Source: Acidobacteriota bacterium
GTDB taxonomy: Bacteria; Acidobacteriota; HRBIN11
Reading direction: 5' to 3'
DNA: 20,072 nucleotides
NCBI GenBank assembly: GCA_030550225.1
Contig: JAUQPV010000017.1
Location: 1-20,072 of the forward strand
Shown: one piece after another, positions 14,162 to 20,072 of the stretch
Numbering within the stretch: position 1 is the first letter of the stretch
How the letters are laid out: every line of letters begins with the position of its first letter
Position numbers and translations under genes: made by a program
Notes under the pieces: generated by a model
Databases searched by the model: none
Seen by the model: only the letters and a program-made list of their open reading frames with translations
What the model was told of the DNA's origin: nothing

Positions 14162-15205
14162 ATGCCACGGCGAGGCGCGTGGGTGATCTTTTGGGGCTCG
14201 TTCCTTCTTGGGGCCCTGGGGGCGGTCGGCGTGCGGACCTGGGCGGCGGACGTTGCGGGGGAGCCGCCTTGGGTCGTGGGTGCGTGCAAGGGCAGGGTGG
14301 GGTCCGAAGAAAGCCTGGAAGGCCTATCCGAAGAAGGCCTACCAGGCCTACTCGTCCAGCCCGGGGGGCGGCTGATCGGGCAAATCCATCGCTACATTCG
14401 TCCCCTGGTGATTTCTGAGAAACAGCCGCCCCGGCGAAGACCGGGATACGTGAAGCCCGGGTACTCGATAGACGTAACCCTTCCCGTCTTGGAAGGATTG
14501 GGCGATCCTCAAAGTCGGCAGGCTTTTCGAGACGTCGTCGTCCGGCGTGCTGAGGAAATCATCAAGAGCTACAAGTCCAGTTTTCAAGACGTGGAGGAGC
14601 GGCCGGAAAGCGACGAAGAGAGGAAAGAACTGGAAAAGGAGGGCCTGCTCCAGGATTCTCCAGGTAGCTATCTGGAAATCGGTTACGCCGTGACCTACCT
14701 GGACGACTCGTGGGTCAGCGTGCTTTTCTGCGTCGAGGATTACGGCGTGGGCGCGGCCCATCCCAATGCTTGGGCCTATACGGTCAATTTTTCGCTTCGG
14801 GAGGGTCGGGTCCTTCAGCTCGGGGACCTCTTCCGGTCGAACCATCGATGGCACGACCCGGCCCGGTTCACTCGTGAATGGGTTCGGGACTGTGCGACTC
14901 AGATTTTAGAATTTCGAGATTATTTCCAGGAAGAAGAGCTGGAGAGCATCATCCGTGATCTCTTGACGGACATGTATGGAAAACCCATTCGGGCGTGGGA
15001 AGACTTCCTGCTGACGCGCCGGGGCCTCATGATCGTCAGTTCATCCTTCCCCCACGTAGTCGGCGAGGTCCAGGTCTGTGAGATCAGCTATGAACGCTTG
15101 AAAGGAGCCCTCCGGCCGGAGTTCGAGGCCCTCCTGGGCCAGAAGCCCGAAGGCGGTCGACCTTCTCGAACGCCGGGTCGGACGTCGTCGCCCGTCGACC
15201 GGTAG
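14162..15205 (+). CDS. Secreted DUF3298/RsiV-like domain protein
   Basis: A 347-residue protein with an N-terminal signal peptide (hydrophobic core about 7-22, likely cut after TWAA near residue 29). The mature part has YSIDVTLPVLEGLGDPQSR (about 101-119), as in PdaC/DUF4163-type regions. It then has YGVGAAHPNAWAYTVNFSL (about 194-212) and LQLGDLF, which mark the DUF3298 domain also found in the anti-sigma factor RsiV. There is no membrane anchor after the signal peptide and a basic, low-complexity tail. It should act outside the inner membrane. The start is set at 14162 by AAGGAGGTG six bases upstream; the frame is open further left. It follows the GH19 gene. RsiV binds lysozyme, so a sensor or inhibitor role is an idea only. 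Confidence 0.78.
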   Translation: MPRRGAWVIFWGSFLLGALGAVGVRTWAADVAGEPPWVVGACKGRVGSEESLEGLSEEGLPGLLVQPGGRLIGQIHRYIRPLVISEKQPPRRRPGYVKPGYSIDVTLPVLEGLGDPQSRQAFRDVVVRRAEEIIKSYKSSFQDVEERPESDEERKELEKEGLLQDSPGSYLEIGYAVTYLDDSWVSVLFCVEDYGVGAAHPNAWAYTVNFSLREGRVLQLGDLFRSNHRWHDPARFTREWVRDCATQILEFRDYFQEEELESIIRDLLTDMYGKPIRAWEDFLLTRRGLMIVSSSFPHVVGEVQVCEISYERLKGALRPEFEALLGQKPEGGRPSRTPGRTSSPVDR

Positions 15206-15216
15206 TTATAGTAGGG

Positions 15217-15263
15217 CCGTTCGGTTCGTGAAAATCCGTATGGATTCAGCCTTTCCGACCCTT
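15217..15263 (+). repeat. 47-nt dispersed repeat, copy 3
   Basis: It follows the DUF3298-type gene by 11 bases. It is ungapped against 13932-13978 with 10 differences. Its stem AATCC/GGATT (15233-15246) keeps pairing although the bases differ from copy 1, and CTTTCC follows. Confidence 0.65.
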
Positions 15264-15442
15264 CCGGGGAGGACGGTTTTTCAAGCCAAGGGCCGTTCAG
15301 CCGTTCGGGAGTTCGGCAGGTCCGCAATAAAGCCGTAAGGCAATCCGGCTGAGGCCCGATGGGCCAGGGAGCGGGAAAAGTGGGGCTGGATCCCGAGTCC
15401 CTTTCTTCCCGCCGCATTATCCCGCATCCCGCATTGCGTAGC

Positions 15443-15471
15443 TTGCCACCCGCAGACGGTTGCTGTATCTT
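15443..15471 (+). promoter_or_regulatory. Predicted promoter of threonine synthase
   Basis: -35 TTGCCA (15443-15448), a 17-base spacer and -10 TATCTT (15466-15471) precede the start codon at 15513 by about 40 bases. Confidence 0.5.
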
Positions 15472-15512
15472 ACCCCGCCTCGCGGCCCGTCCCGAAAACG
15501 GGAGCTGTACCG

Positions 15513-16580
15513 ATGTGGCGTGGGATCATCCATGCGTACCGTCCTTTCCTGCAGGTCGCTTCCGTCGAGCCGGTCACCCTCCATGAGGGGAACACCCCGC
15601 TGATTCCGGCGCCCCGCTTAGCCCGAGCCATCGAACTGCCTGCCTCGCTCTACCTCAAGTACGAGGGCTTGAACCCGACGGGGTCCTTCAAGGACCGGGG
15701 GATGACGGCGGCTTTGACCCAAGCGGTCGCTGACGGGGCCCGGGCCGTCCTCTGCGCCAGCACGGGAAACACGGCCGCCTCGGCGGCGGCCTATGCGGCC
15801 CGAGCGGGCCTCCGGGCCTTCGTCCTGGTCCCGGCCGGCAAGGTCGCCCTCGGGAAGCTGGCTGGTGCGATGGCCTACGGGGCGACGGTCCTGGCCATCG
15901 AGGGGAACTTCGACGTCGCCTTGGAGTTGGCCCGGCGGACGACGGCCACGTATCCGGTGACGCTCGTGAACTCCCTAAACCCTTACCGGCTGGAAGGCCA
16001 GCAGACGGCCGCCTTTGAGGTCTGCGACCAACTCGGCCGGGCACCAGACTGGCTGGCGATTCCGGTCGGCAACGCCGGCAACATCACGGCCTACTGGAAG
16101 GGCTTCCGGATGTACCGTCAGGCCGGGCGGGTCGCTACCCTTCCGAGACTCTTGGGCGTCCAGGCCGAGGGCGCGGCACCCCTGGTCTACGGTCGTCCCT
16201 TCGAGAAGCCCGAGACCATCGCGACGGCCATCCGCATCGGGCGTCCGGCTCGAGGGGCTGAGGCTCGGCAAGCCGTGCAGGAATCCGGCGGAATGTTCCT
16301 GGCGGTGTCCGACGAGGAAATCCTGCAGGCGTGGCGTCTGCTGGCGACGGTAGAGGGCGTCTTCGTCGAGCCAGCCTCGGCGGCGTCCATCGCCGGTCTC
16401 CGGCGAGCCCTGGCCGAGCGGCGGATCGAGGTCTCGACCGACCAGACCGTCGTGGCCGTCCTGACGGGTCACGGCCTGAAGGACCCCGACATCGCCCTGA
16501 AGACTCTTCCGGCACCGATTCGGGTCAAGCCCGATTGGGACGCCTTCCGGGCCGTCCTGGAACGGGCGATGGAAGCGTAA
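15513..16580 (+). CDS. thrC: Threonine synthase
   Basis: A 355-residue PLP enzyme that converts O-phosphohomoserine to threonine in the cytoplasm, the last step of threonine synthesis. The PLP-binding lysine is K60 in NPTGSFKDRGM. ASTGNTAASAAAYAARAG (about 82-99) is the phosphate or substrate loop, and IPVGNAGNITAYWKGF is the conserved threonine synthase segment. Length and motifs fit the short bacterial class and not the longer yeast-like class. GGGAGC lies about eight bases upstream of the ATG. It is transcribed alone from the promoter at 15443-15471 and faces the LuxC-type gene tail to tail. Related PLP lyases such as threonine dehydratase are less likely given the GNAGN-x-TAYWKG motif. 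Confidence 0.93.
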   Translation: MWRGIIHAYRPFLQVASVEPVTLHEGNTPLIPAPRLARAIELPASLYLKYEGLNPTGSFKDRGMTAALTQAVADGARAVLCASTGNTAASAAAYAARAGLRAFVLVPAGKVALGKLAGAMAYGATVLAIEGNFDVALELARRTTATYPVTLVNSLNPYRLEGQQTAAFEVCDQLGRAPDWLAIPVGNAGNITAYWKGFRMYRQAGRVATLPRLLGVQAEGAAPLVYGRPFEKPETIATAIRIGRPARGAEARQAVQESGGMFLAVSDEEILQAWRLLATVEGVFVEPASAASIAGLRRALAERRIEVSTDQTVVAVLTGHGLKDPDIALKTLPAPIRVKPDWDAFRAVLERAMEA

Positions 16581-16642
16581 ACGGGCAGGTGGGCAGGTCG
16601 GCAAAGGGCACCGTTCGCCATTCGCCCTTCGCTTCTTGGCAT

Positions 16643-17926
16643 TCATTCCCACTGACTGAAGTCGACCAAATCGAGCAGGCGGGGACGGCCGTCGTGACAG
16701 CCGACGGCCGGGGGCTTCTGCAGGGTCCCCAGGGGAGCGAACCGCTTGACGCCGACCCGGGCCAGCCGGCGGGCCAAGGCGCCCCAGGGTCGTCCCATGG
16801 CGTAGCCGACCGTCTGGAGGTGCCGCCGTTGAGGGGCCACGACGTCCGGCAAGATGTCGAGGTCCTCCACAGGCTTGACGAAGACGGACCGGTAGGTGCA
16901 CGTCGGTTCGAGGTCAGGCCGGGGCGTCCAGACGACCGTCCAGGCCGTGTCGTCGCTCATCCAGACCTCGGCGTCGGGTTCGGCCAGCCATCGGGCCCGG
17001 AAGCTTCGGACCCGCATGGCCTCGCTGGCCGAAAGCCGTCGGCGGGGCCATCGGGCCTGCCATCGGCGGAGGGCCTCGGCGAGGTCTTCGGCAAAAGCCC
17101 GGGCGGCGGCCTCGTCGTCCGTCTCGACGTAGACGACGTGGGGTGACATACAGCCCTGCTGGTCAAACCAAGCGACGTCCTCGGCGAGTCGGTCGGCCGC
17201 TTCGGCCCGCCGGTCGGGCGCCTCGAGGATTTCCCGGCCGACGATAGCGAAGCTGATCCGATGAGGGTAGGGGAGCCATCGGGCCGGGCCGGGGACGAGG
17301 GTCCGGAGGGTATCCAAAGTCGACTCATGGCCGTAGGCGACGACGACGTGGGCGGCCGCCAGGACGGTCTGGGTCGTCGCTTTGTCCTCATGGGGCCATT
17401 CGGCGACGACGCCCAGGTCGGCCCAGTCGGGTCGCTCCCGGCAGAGAGCTTCCCAAAAGGCCGGGGCCAGGACGGGTTCGTGGCGGGAGACCCGAATGAG
17501 GAAGGGCCCCGGCGTGAGGAGGCTGAAGGCCAGGGCCAACAAAGCCGGTCCCGGCAGGTTTCCCGGGAGCCACCACACGCGAAGGCCCGGACTCGTGACA
17601 TGCAGGCGCAAACCCCGGGCCCGGTCGAGCCGGAAATCCTCCAAGACGGTCAGGTCGCCGAATTCGGCCCGGAGGAGCCGTTCGAGGGTCTCCCGACGGA
17701 CGGCCCGGAGGTGCTCGTCCAGGATGGCCGCCAGCATGTCGGGGTGGAGGCCCGTATGGACGTGAAGAGCCTCAAGGACCTGCCGGCGTTCCGGGTCGGC
17801 CGGGTCCAGCCATCGGGTCGCGACGACGTGGACCGTCGCCAGGACCTCCGAGAGGGCTGGGGGTCGTTCGACCCATCGGGCCGTCGCTCGGTCCAAGGCG
17901 GCGGTGATCTCAGCGGCGCTTGTCAT
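16643..17926 (-). CDS. LuxC-type acyl-CoA/fatty acid reductase
   Basis: A 427-residue protein of the LuxC family (PF05893), relatives of aldehyde dehydrogenase that reduce activated fatty acids to aldehydes with NADPH. WFDQQGCMSPHVVYVE (about 253-268) holds the presumed acyl-accepting cysteine C259. LPGNLPGPALLALAFSLL (120-137) fits the family's G-N-x-P segment. Luciferase genes (luxAB) or a luxE partner are not in the window, so bioluminescence is not implied; supply of aldehydes for lipid or secondary metabolism is more likely. The ribosome site is weak. It converges with thrC, 62 bases apart, and lies 144 bases downstream of the HEAT-repeat gene on the same strand. Confidence 0.85.
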   Translation of the reverse strand: MTSAAEITAALDRATARWVERPPALSEVLATVHVVATRWLDPADPERRQVLEALHVHTGLHPDMLAAILDEHLRAVRRETLERLLRAEFGDLTVLEDFRLDRARGLRLHVTSPGLRVWWLPGNLPGPALLALAFSLLTPGPFLIRVSRHEPVLAPAFWEALCRERPDWADLGVVAEWPHEDKATTQTVLAAAHVVVAYGHESTLDTLRTLVPGPARWLPYPHRISFAIVGREILEAPDRRAEAADRLAEDVAWFDQQGCMSPHVVYVETDDEAAARAFAEDLAEALRRWQARWPRRRLSASEAMRVRSFRARWLAEPDAEVWMSDDTAWTVVWTPRPDLEPTCTYRSVFVKPVEDLDILPDVVAPQRRHLQTVGYAMGRPWGALARRLARVGVKRFAPLGTLQKPPAVGCHDGRPRLLDLVDFSQWE

Positions 17927-17949
17927 CTCGGCAGTTTGGAAGTCCGGCC

Positions 17950-18018
17950 ATTCGAGAGCTCGGGAGTTCAGCAGATGGGGTCGTAGACCGATTTTGCCAA
18001 CTTGCCGAGCTCTCGAAT
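17950..18018. repeat. Perfect 14-bp inverted repeat in intergenic DNA
   Basis: ATTCGAGAGCTCGG (17950-17963) and CCGAGCTCTCGAAT (18005-18018) are exact reverse complements with a 41-base loop. It lies between two minus-strand genes and could end transcription of the HEAT-repeat gene, although no T-run follows. Confidence 0.7.
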
Positions 18019-18070
18019 TCCCAGACTGCCGAACCCCTGAACTCTCGAATTCCCGAACTGCCGGGCCCCG
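18007..18070. repeat. Two tandem 32-bp repeats
   Basis: Units 18007-18038 and 18039-18070 align without gaps at 26 of 32 positions; both contain CTCTCGAATTCCC and ACTGCC. The second ends at the stop codon of the HEAT-repeat gene. Related GAACTCCCGAA-type words occur near 15300. Confidence 0.7.
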
Positions 18071-19435
18071 TCACTCAGGGGCCGCCGAACGGAGACGGGT
18101 CACCTGACGGATCTCCTTGATGGCCTCGAAGGCGGCGGCCGCCAGGCTCTCGTCCGGATGGTCGAGGTACTTCTCCAAGAACGGCAGGACGGCCGGGTCC
18201 TCGGCGTAAGCCGCCAGCCGAACGAGTCGCCGCCGGGACACGGCGTCGAGTCGGTCCATGTATCGGAACAGGGCCGGCAGGATGTCGGTGGCGTACTCCG
18301 TCACATAGGACGCCAGTTGGGCCATCCGAGCCTCGTCGCCCTGTTGGATCGTGCGGATGAAGCCGACGTCGTGGTCCGGACGGCCCATCCGGAAGAGGGC
18401 CAAGTCCATCGCCAGGCGGACGGCGGGGTCTTCTTCCTGAAGGTAGGCTCGGCCGACGGCCTCGGCGTTTTCGGATTTTCCGAGACGGCCCAGGCCCTCG
18501 GCCGCATAGCGCCGGACCTCGGCCGAGGGCGATGTCAAGCCCTCCAGGAAGACCGGAGCGGCCGGTTCGTACCCCACATAAGCGAGGCCCCGGAAGTAGA
18601 TCAGCTGGCGTTCGGGTTTCTTCTGGCCCTGATAGGCTTTCCACAGGGTCTCGCCGAGGGCCGGGATTTCCCGATGGCACTGGGCCAGAGCCCAGACGGC
18701 GCGCTCCAAAACGTCGTTGTCCGGCGCCTGCCACCAGGACAGCAGACGGCTCAGGGCCGAGCAGGCCCGAATTTGACCGAGGCTCCAGAAGGTCCCAAGG
18801 ACGACGTCCTTCGGTTGGGGTTCGCTTAAGAGCTGGACAAGGTCCGGCGCCAGTTCAAAGAGCCAAAGGCGTCCCACGGCTTGGACAGCCATCGGGGTCC
18901 ACCGGGTGTCCTTCGCCTGAACCCACCGGCGAAAGCCGTCGACGACGGCCGGGTGGACCCGCTTCCAGGGGACCCGCTCTGCCCGGGGAGGCCGAAAGAG
19001 TACAGGGAGCACTTGTTGCAGGACCGTCGGGACCGGCGTGCCCAGGTAGTAAGCCAGGACGTAGCGATACGCCTCGACCCGGTTGTCCCGGTCGGCATCT
19101 AAGAGGGCCTTCCCCAGAAAGGGCTCGACGGCCGGGTCCTGAATGGTCCCCAGGGCCCGAATCACGTGGAACCGCACCTTCGGCTCTCGGTCGTCCAGAG
19201 CGGCCCCCAGGGCAGGCACAGCCTCGACGGACTGAAGGTCCGCCAGGGTCTGGGCGGCCCGGATTTTTTCCTCGACGGAGCCGCTTTGGAGGACTCGTTG
19301 CCAGTCGGCGACCGTCAGAGGCGGATTTTGGGCCGCCGCGCGCCCGACGAGACTCAGCAAGAAAAGGATGCAAGATGTAAGATACGGGATACGGGATGCG
19401 AGATGCGGGGTGCGAATCGTTCCAGGACTCGACAT
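18071..19435 (-). CDS. Exported HEAT-repeat protein
   Basis: A 454-residue protein from the ATG at 19435. An N-terminal signal peptide has a hydrophobic core at about 22-31 and a likely cut after RAAA near residue 35. The rest is helical pairs of HEAT type: AVPALGAALDDREPKVRFHV, AVEPFLGKALLDAD, APVFLEGLTSPSAEVRRYAA, and at the end LPFLEKYLDHPDESLAAAAF. Such solenoids act as binding scaffolds; no catalytic motif is seen. The frame stays open 98 codons upstream, but that part is basic low-complexity sequence. The start lacks a clear ribosome site, so it is uncertain. Codons of the signal peptide fall within a GCATCC-type tandem repeat. It is divergent from the heptosyltransferase gene. Confidence 0.8.
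   Translation of the reverse strand: MSSPGTIRTPHLASRIPYLTSCILFLLSLVGRAAAQNPPLTVADWQRVLQSGSVEEKIRAAQTLADLQSVEAVPALGAALDDREPKVRFHVIRALGTIQDPAVEPFLGKALLDADRDNRVEAYRYVLAYYLGTPVPTVLQQVLPVLFRPPRAERVPWKRVHPAVVDGFRRWVQAKDTRWTPMAVQAVGRLWLFELAPDLVQLLSEPQPKDVVLGTFWSLGQIRACSALSRLLSWWQAPDNDVLERAVWALAQCHREIPALGETLWKAYQGQKKPERQLIYFRGLAYVGYEPAAPVFLEGLTSPSAEVRRYAAEGLGRLGKSENAEAVGRAYLQEEDPAVRLAMDLALFRMGRPDHDVGFIRTIQQGDEARMAQLASYVTEYATDILPALFRYMDRLDAVSRRRLVRLAAYAEDPAVLPFLEKYLDHPDESLAAAAFEAIKEIRQVTRLRSAAPE
19371..19410. repeat. Short GCATCC/ATCCCGT tandem repeat
   Basis: On the minus strand the run reads as repeated words CATCTCGCATCCCGTATCCC and so on, about five degenerate units of 9-10 bases. It lies inside the signal-peptide coding part of the HEAT-repeat gene. 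A similar run occurs at 15417-15436 in intergenic DNA, in the opposite orientation. Confidence 0.55.
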
Positions 19436-19471
19436 CCGACGGTGAGTTCGCACGGCAATAATGCTCGTTCG

Positions 19472-19500
19472 TTGCGAAGGATTCAGGCCACCGGTATGAT
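19472..19500 (+). promoter_or_regulatory. Predicted promoter of the heptosyltransferase gene
   Basis: -35 TTGCGA (19472-19477), a 17-base spacer and -10 TATGAT (19495-19500). The start would be near 19507, about 60 bases before the ATG at 19566. Confidence 0.5.
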
Positions 19501-19565
19501 CGCCCAAGGGGAAAGGAATTGCAAGCCTGCACCCAATCCTGAAGACCGAACACCGAATTCCCACG

Positions 19566-20072
19566 ATGGCTCGGGTACCCGGTGCGGACCTGCGGGACGT
19601 GCTGGCCCGCGTAGAAGTCGTCGTCGTGCGTCTGCCATCCTGGATGGGCGACATCCTGCTGGCCCGGCCTTTTCTGGTCGAACTCCGGCGTCGGGCCCGG
19701 GCTCGGGTCGTCGCCCTCGTGCGGTCCACTTACGCCGAGCTGGCGGCTTGGCTCCCAGAAGTCGATGACGTCCTGCCCATGCCGGATGGGCCAGCTTGGC
19801 GGCGATGGGTATACTTGCGACGGCACCGACCGGCCTGGGCCGACCGATCGCTGGGCATCGTCCTGGCCCATTCGTTGACCTCGGCCGTCGAGCTGTACGC
19901 TTTGGGCGTCCCCTGGCGGTACGGCTACGACACGGACCACCGGCGGCCGTTCCTGACCCACTGGATGGTGGCGGCTCGAGAACGCCGGACCCACGAGAGC
20001 CTCCACTTTTTGCGCTTGCTCCTGCCTATCGCGGGGGGCGTTCCGGAGGTCCCGGCGGCGCTTCCGGGCCTC
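19566..20072 (+). CDS. LPS heptosyltransferase, WaaF-like (glycosyltransferase family 9), partial
   Basis: The frame is open from the ATG at 19566 to the window edge, giving the first 169 residues. VVVRLPSWMGDILLARPFLVELRRR near the N-terminus is the family 9 opening (R-x-P-x-W-x-G-D), and LAHSLTSAVELYALGVPWRYGY corresponds to the conserved WaaF segment (N-S-x-x-S-A, then P-x-R-x-G-Y). The enzyme adds heptose to the inner core of lipopolysaccharide at the cytoplasmic face. The UDP/ADP-sugar binding half lies beyond the window. No strong ribosome site is seen at the ATG, so a nearby GTG could be the true start. It implies an outer membrane in this organism. Confidence 0.85.
   Translation, partial: MARVPGADLRDVLARVEVVVVRLPSWMGDILLARPFLVELRRRARARVVALVRSTYAELAAWLPEVDDVLPMPDGPAWRRWVYLRRHRPAWADRSLGIVLAHSLTSAVELYALGVPWRYGYDTDHRRPFLTHWMVAARERRTHESLHFLRLLLPIAGGVPEVPAALPGL

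Larger units (their letters stand above)
15206..15512. other. Intergenic region with repeats and thrC promoter
   Basis: No gene is seen. It holds dispersed repeat copy 3 (15217-15263), a GTTCGG-rich patch (15285-15320), a short ATCCCGCATCCCGCATTGCG run (15417-15436), and the predicted promoter for threonine synthase at 15443-15471. The expected leader contains a small CCCGT/ACGGG stem (about 15488-15504). Confidence 0.6.

Noticed and set aside
15975..16901. Minus-strand open frame of 308 codons across thrC and the LuxC gene end
   Set aside because: It is antisense to thrC, which has clear PLP enzyme motifs; the translation is low-complexity.
19436..19729. Upstream extension of the HEAT-repeat protein by 98 codons
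   Set aside because: It is Arg/Thr/Ser-rich, overlaps the divergent heptosyltransferase gene, and would bury the signal peptide.
18532..20006. Long opposite- or alternative-frame readings over the HEAT-repeat and heptosyltransferase genes
   Set aside because: They are Arg/Gly/Pro-rich shadows. The HEAT-repeat pattern and the heptosyltransferase motifs identify the real frames.
1..20072. tRNA, rRNA or known riboswitch genes
   Set aside because: No tRNA cloverleaf, rRNA-like sequence or recognisable riboswitch core was seen on either strand.

Overview
The window is GC-rich bacterial DNA dominated by a type III-B (Cmr) CRISPR-Cas locus. A partial WaaF-like LPS heptosyltransferase at the right edge points to a diderm bacterium. 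Vegetative-type (sigma70-like) promoter matches fit a bacterial host. The species cannot be named from sequence alone. Type III-B systems are common in thermophiles, and a thermophilic, deep-branching lineage is a guess.

Bases 1-2883 hold two short CRISPR arrays with the same ~37-nt repeat, both read on the + strand. Array 1 (25-635) is cut by a ~188-bp palindromic insertion inside one repeat and ends in a degenerate repeat. Array 2 (2607-2883) starts just after a good promoter and ends two bases before the cmr6 stop codon. Between the arrays lie an intact CARF-HEPN type effector gene (728-2014), a small repeat element and a decayed CARF gene (2101-2532). The arrays share one near-identical spacer.

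Bases 2886-11176 carry one minus-strand operon. Its order is a CARF ring-nuclease-like gene, cas10/cmr2, cmr1, cmr3, cmr4, cmr5 and cmr6, with tight spacing and a promoter at 11208-11235. The expected logic is: Cmr plus crRNA binds target RNA, the Cas10 GGDD palm makes cyclic oligoadenylate, the CARF-HEPN protein is switched on, and the Crn1-like protein removes the signal. No cas6, cas1 or cas2 is present here.

Bases 11266-12405 hold a small three-helix membrane protein with a long leader and an unrecognised helical protein. Bases 12653-15205 hold a LysM-GH19 wall hydrolase with a coiled-coil insert and a secreted DUF3298-type protein, flanked by three copies of a short repeat. Bases 15513-20072 are ordinary chromosome: threonine synthase, a LuxC-type acyl-CoA reductase, an exported HEAT-repeat protein, and the start of a heptosyltransferase gene running off the window. 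Several intergenic regions contain short tandem or inverted repeats.
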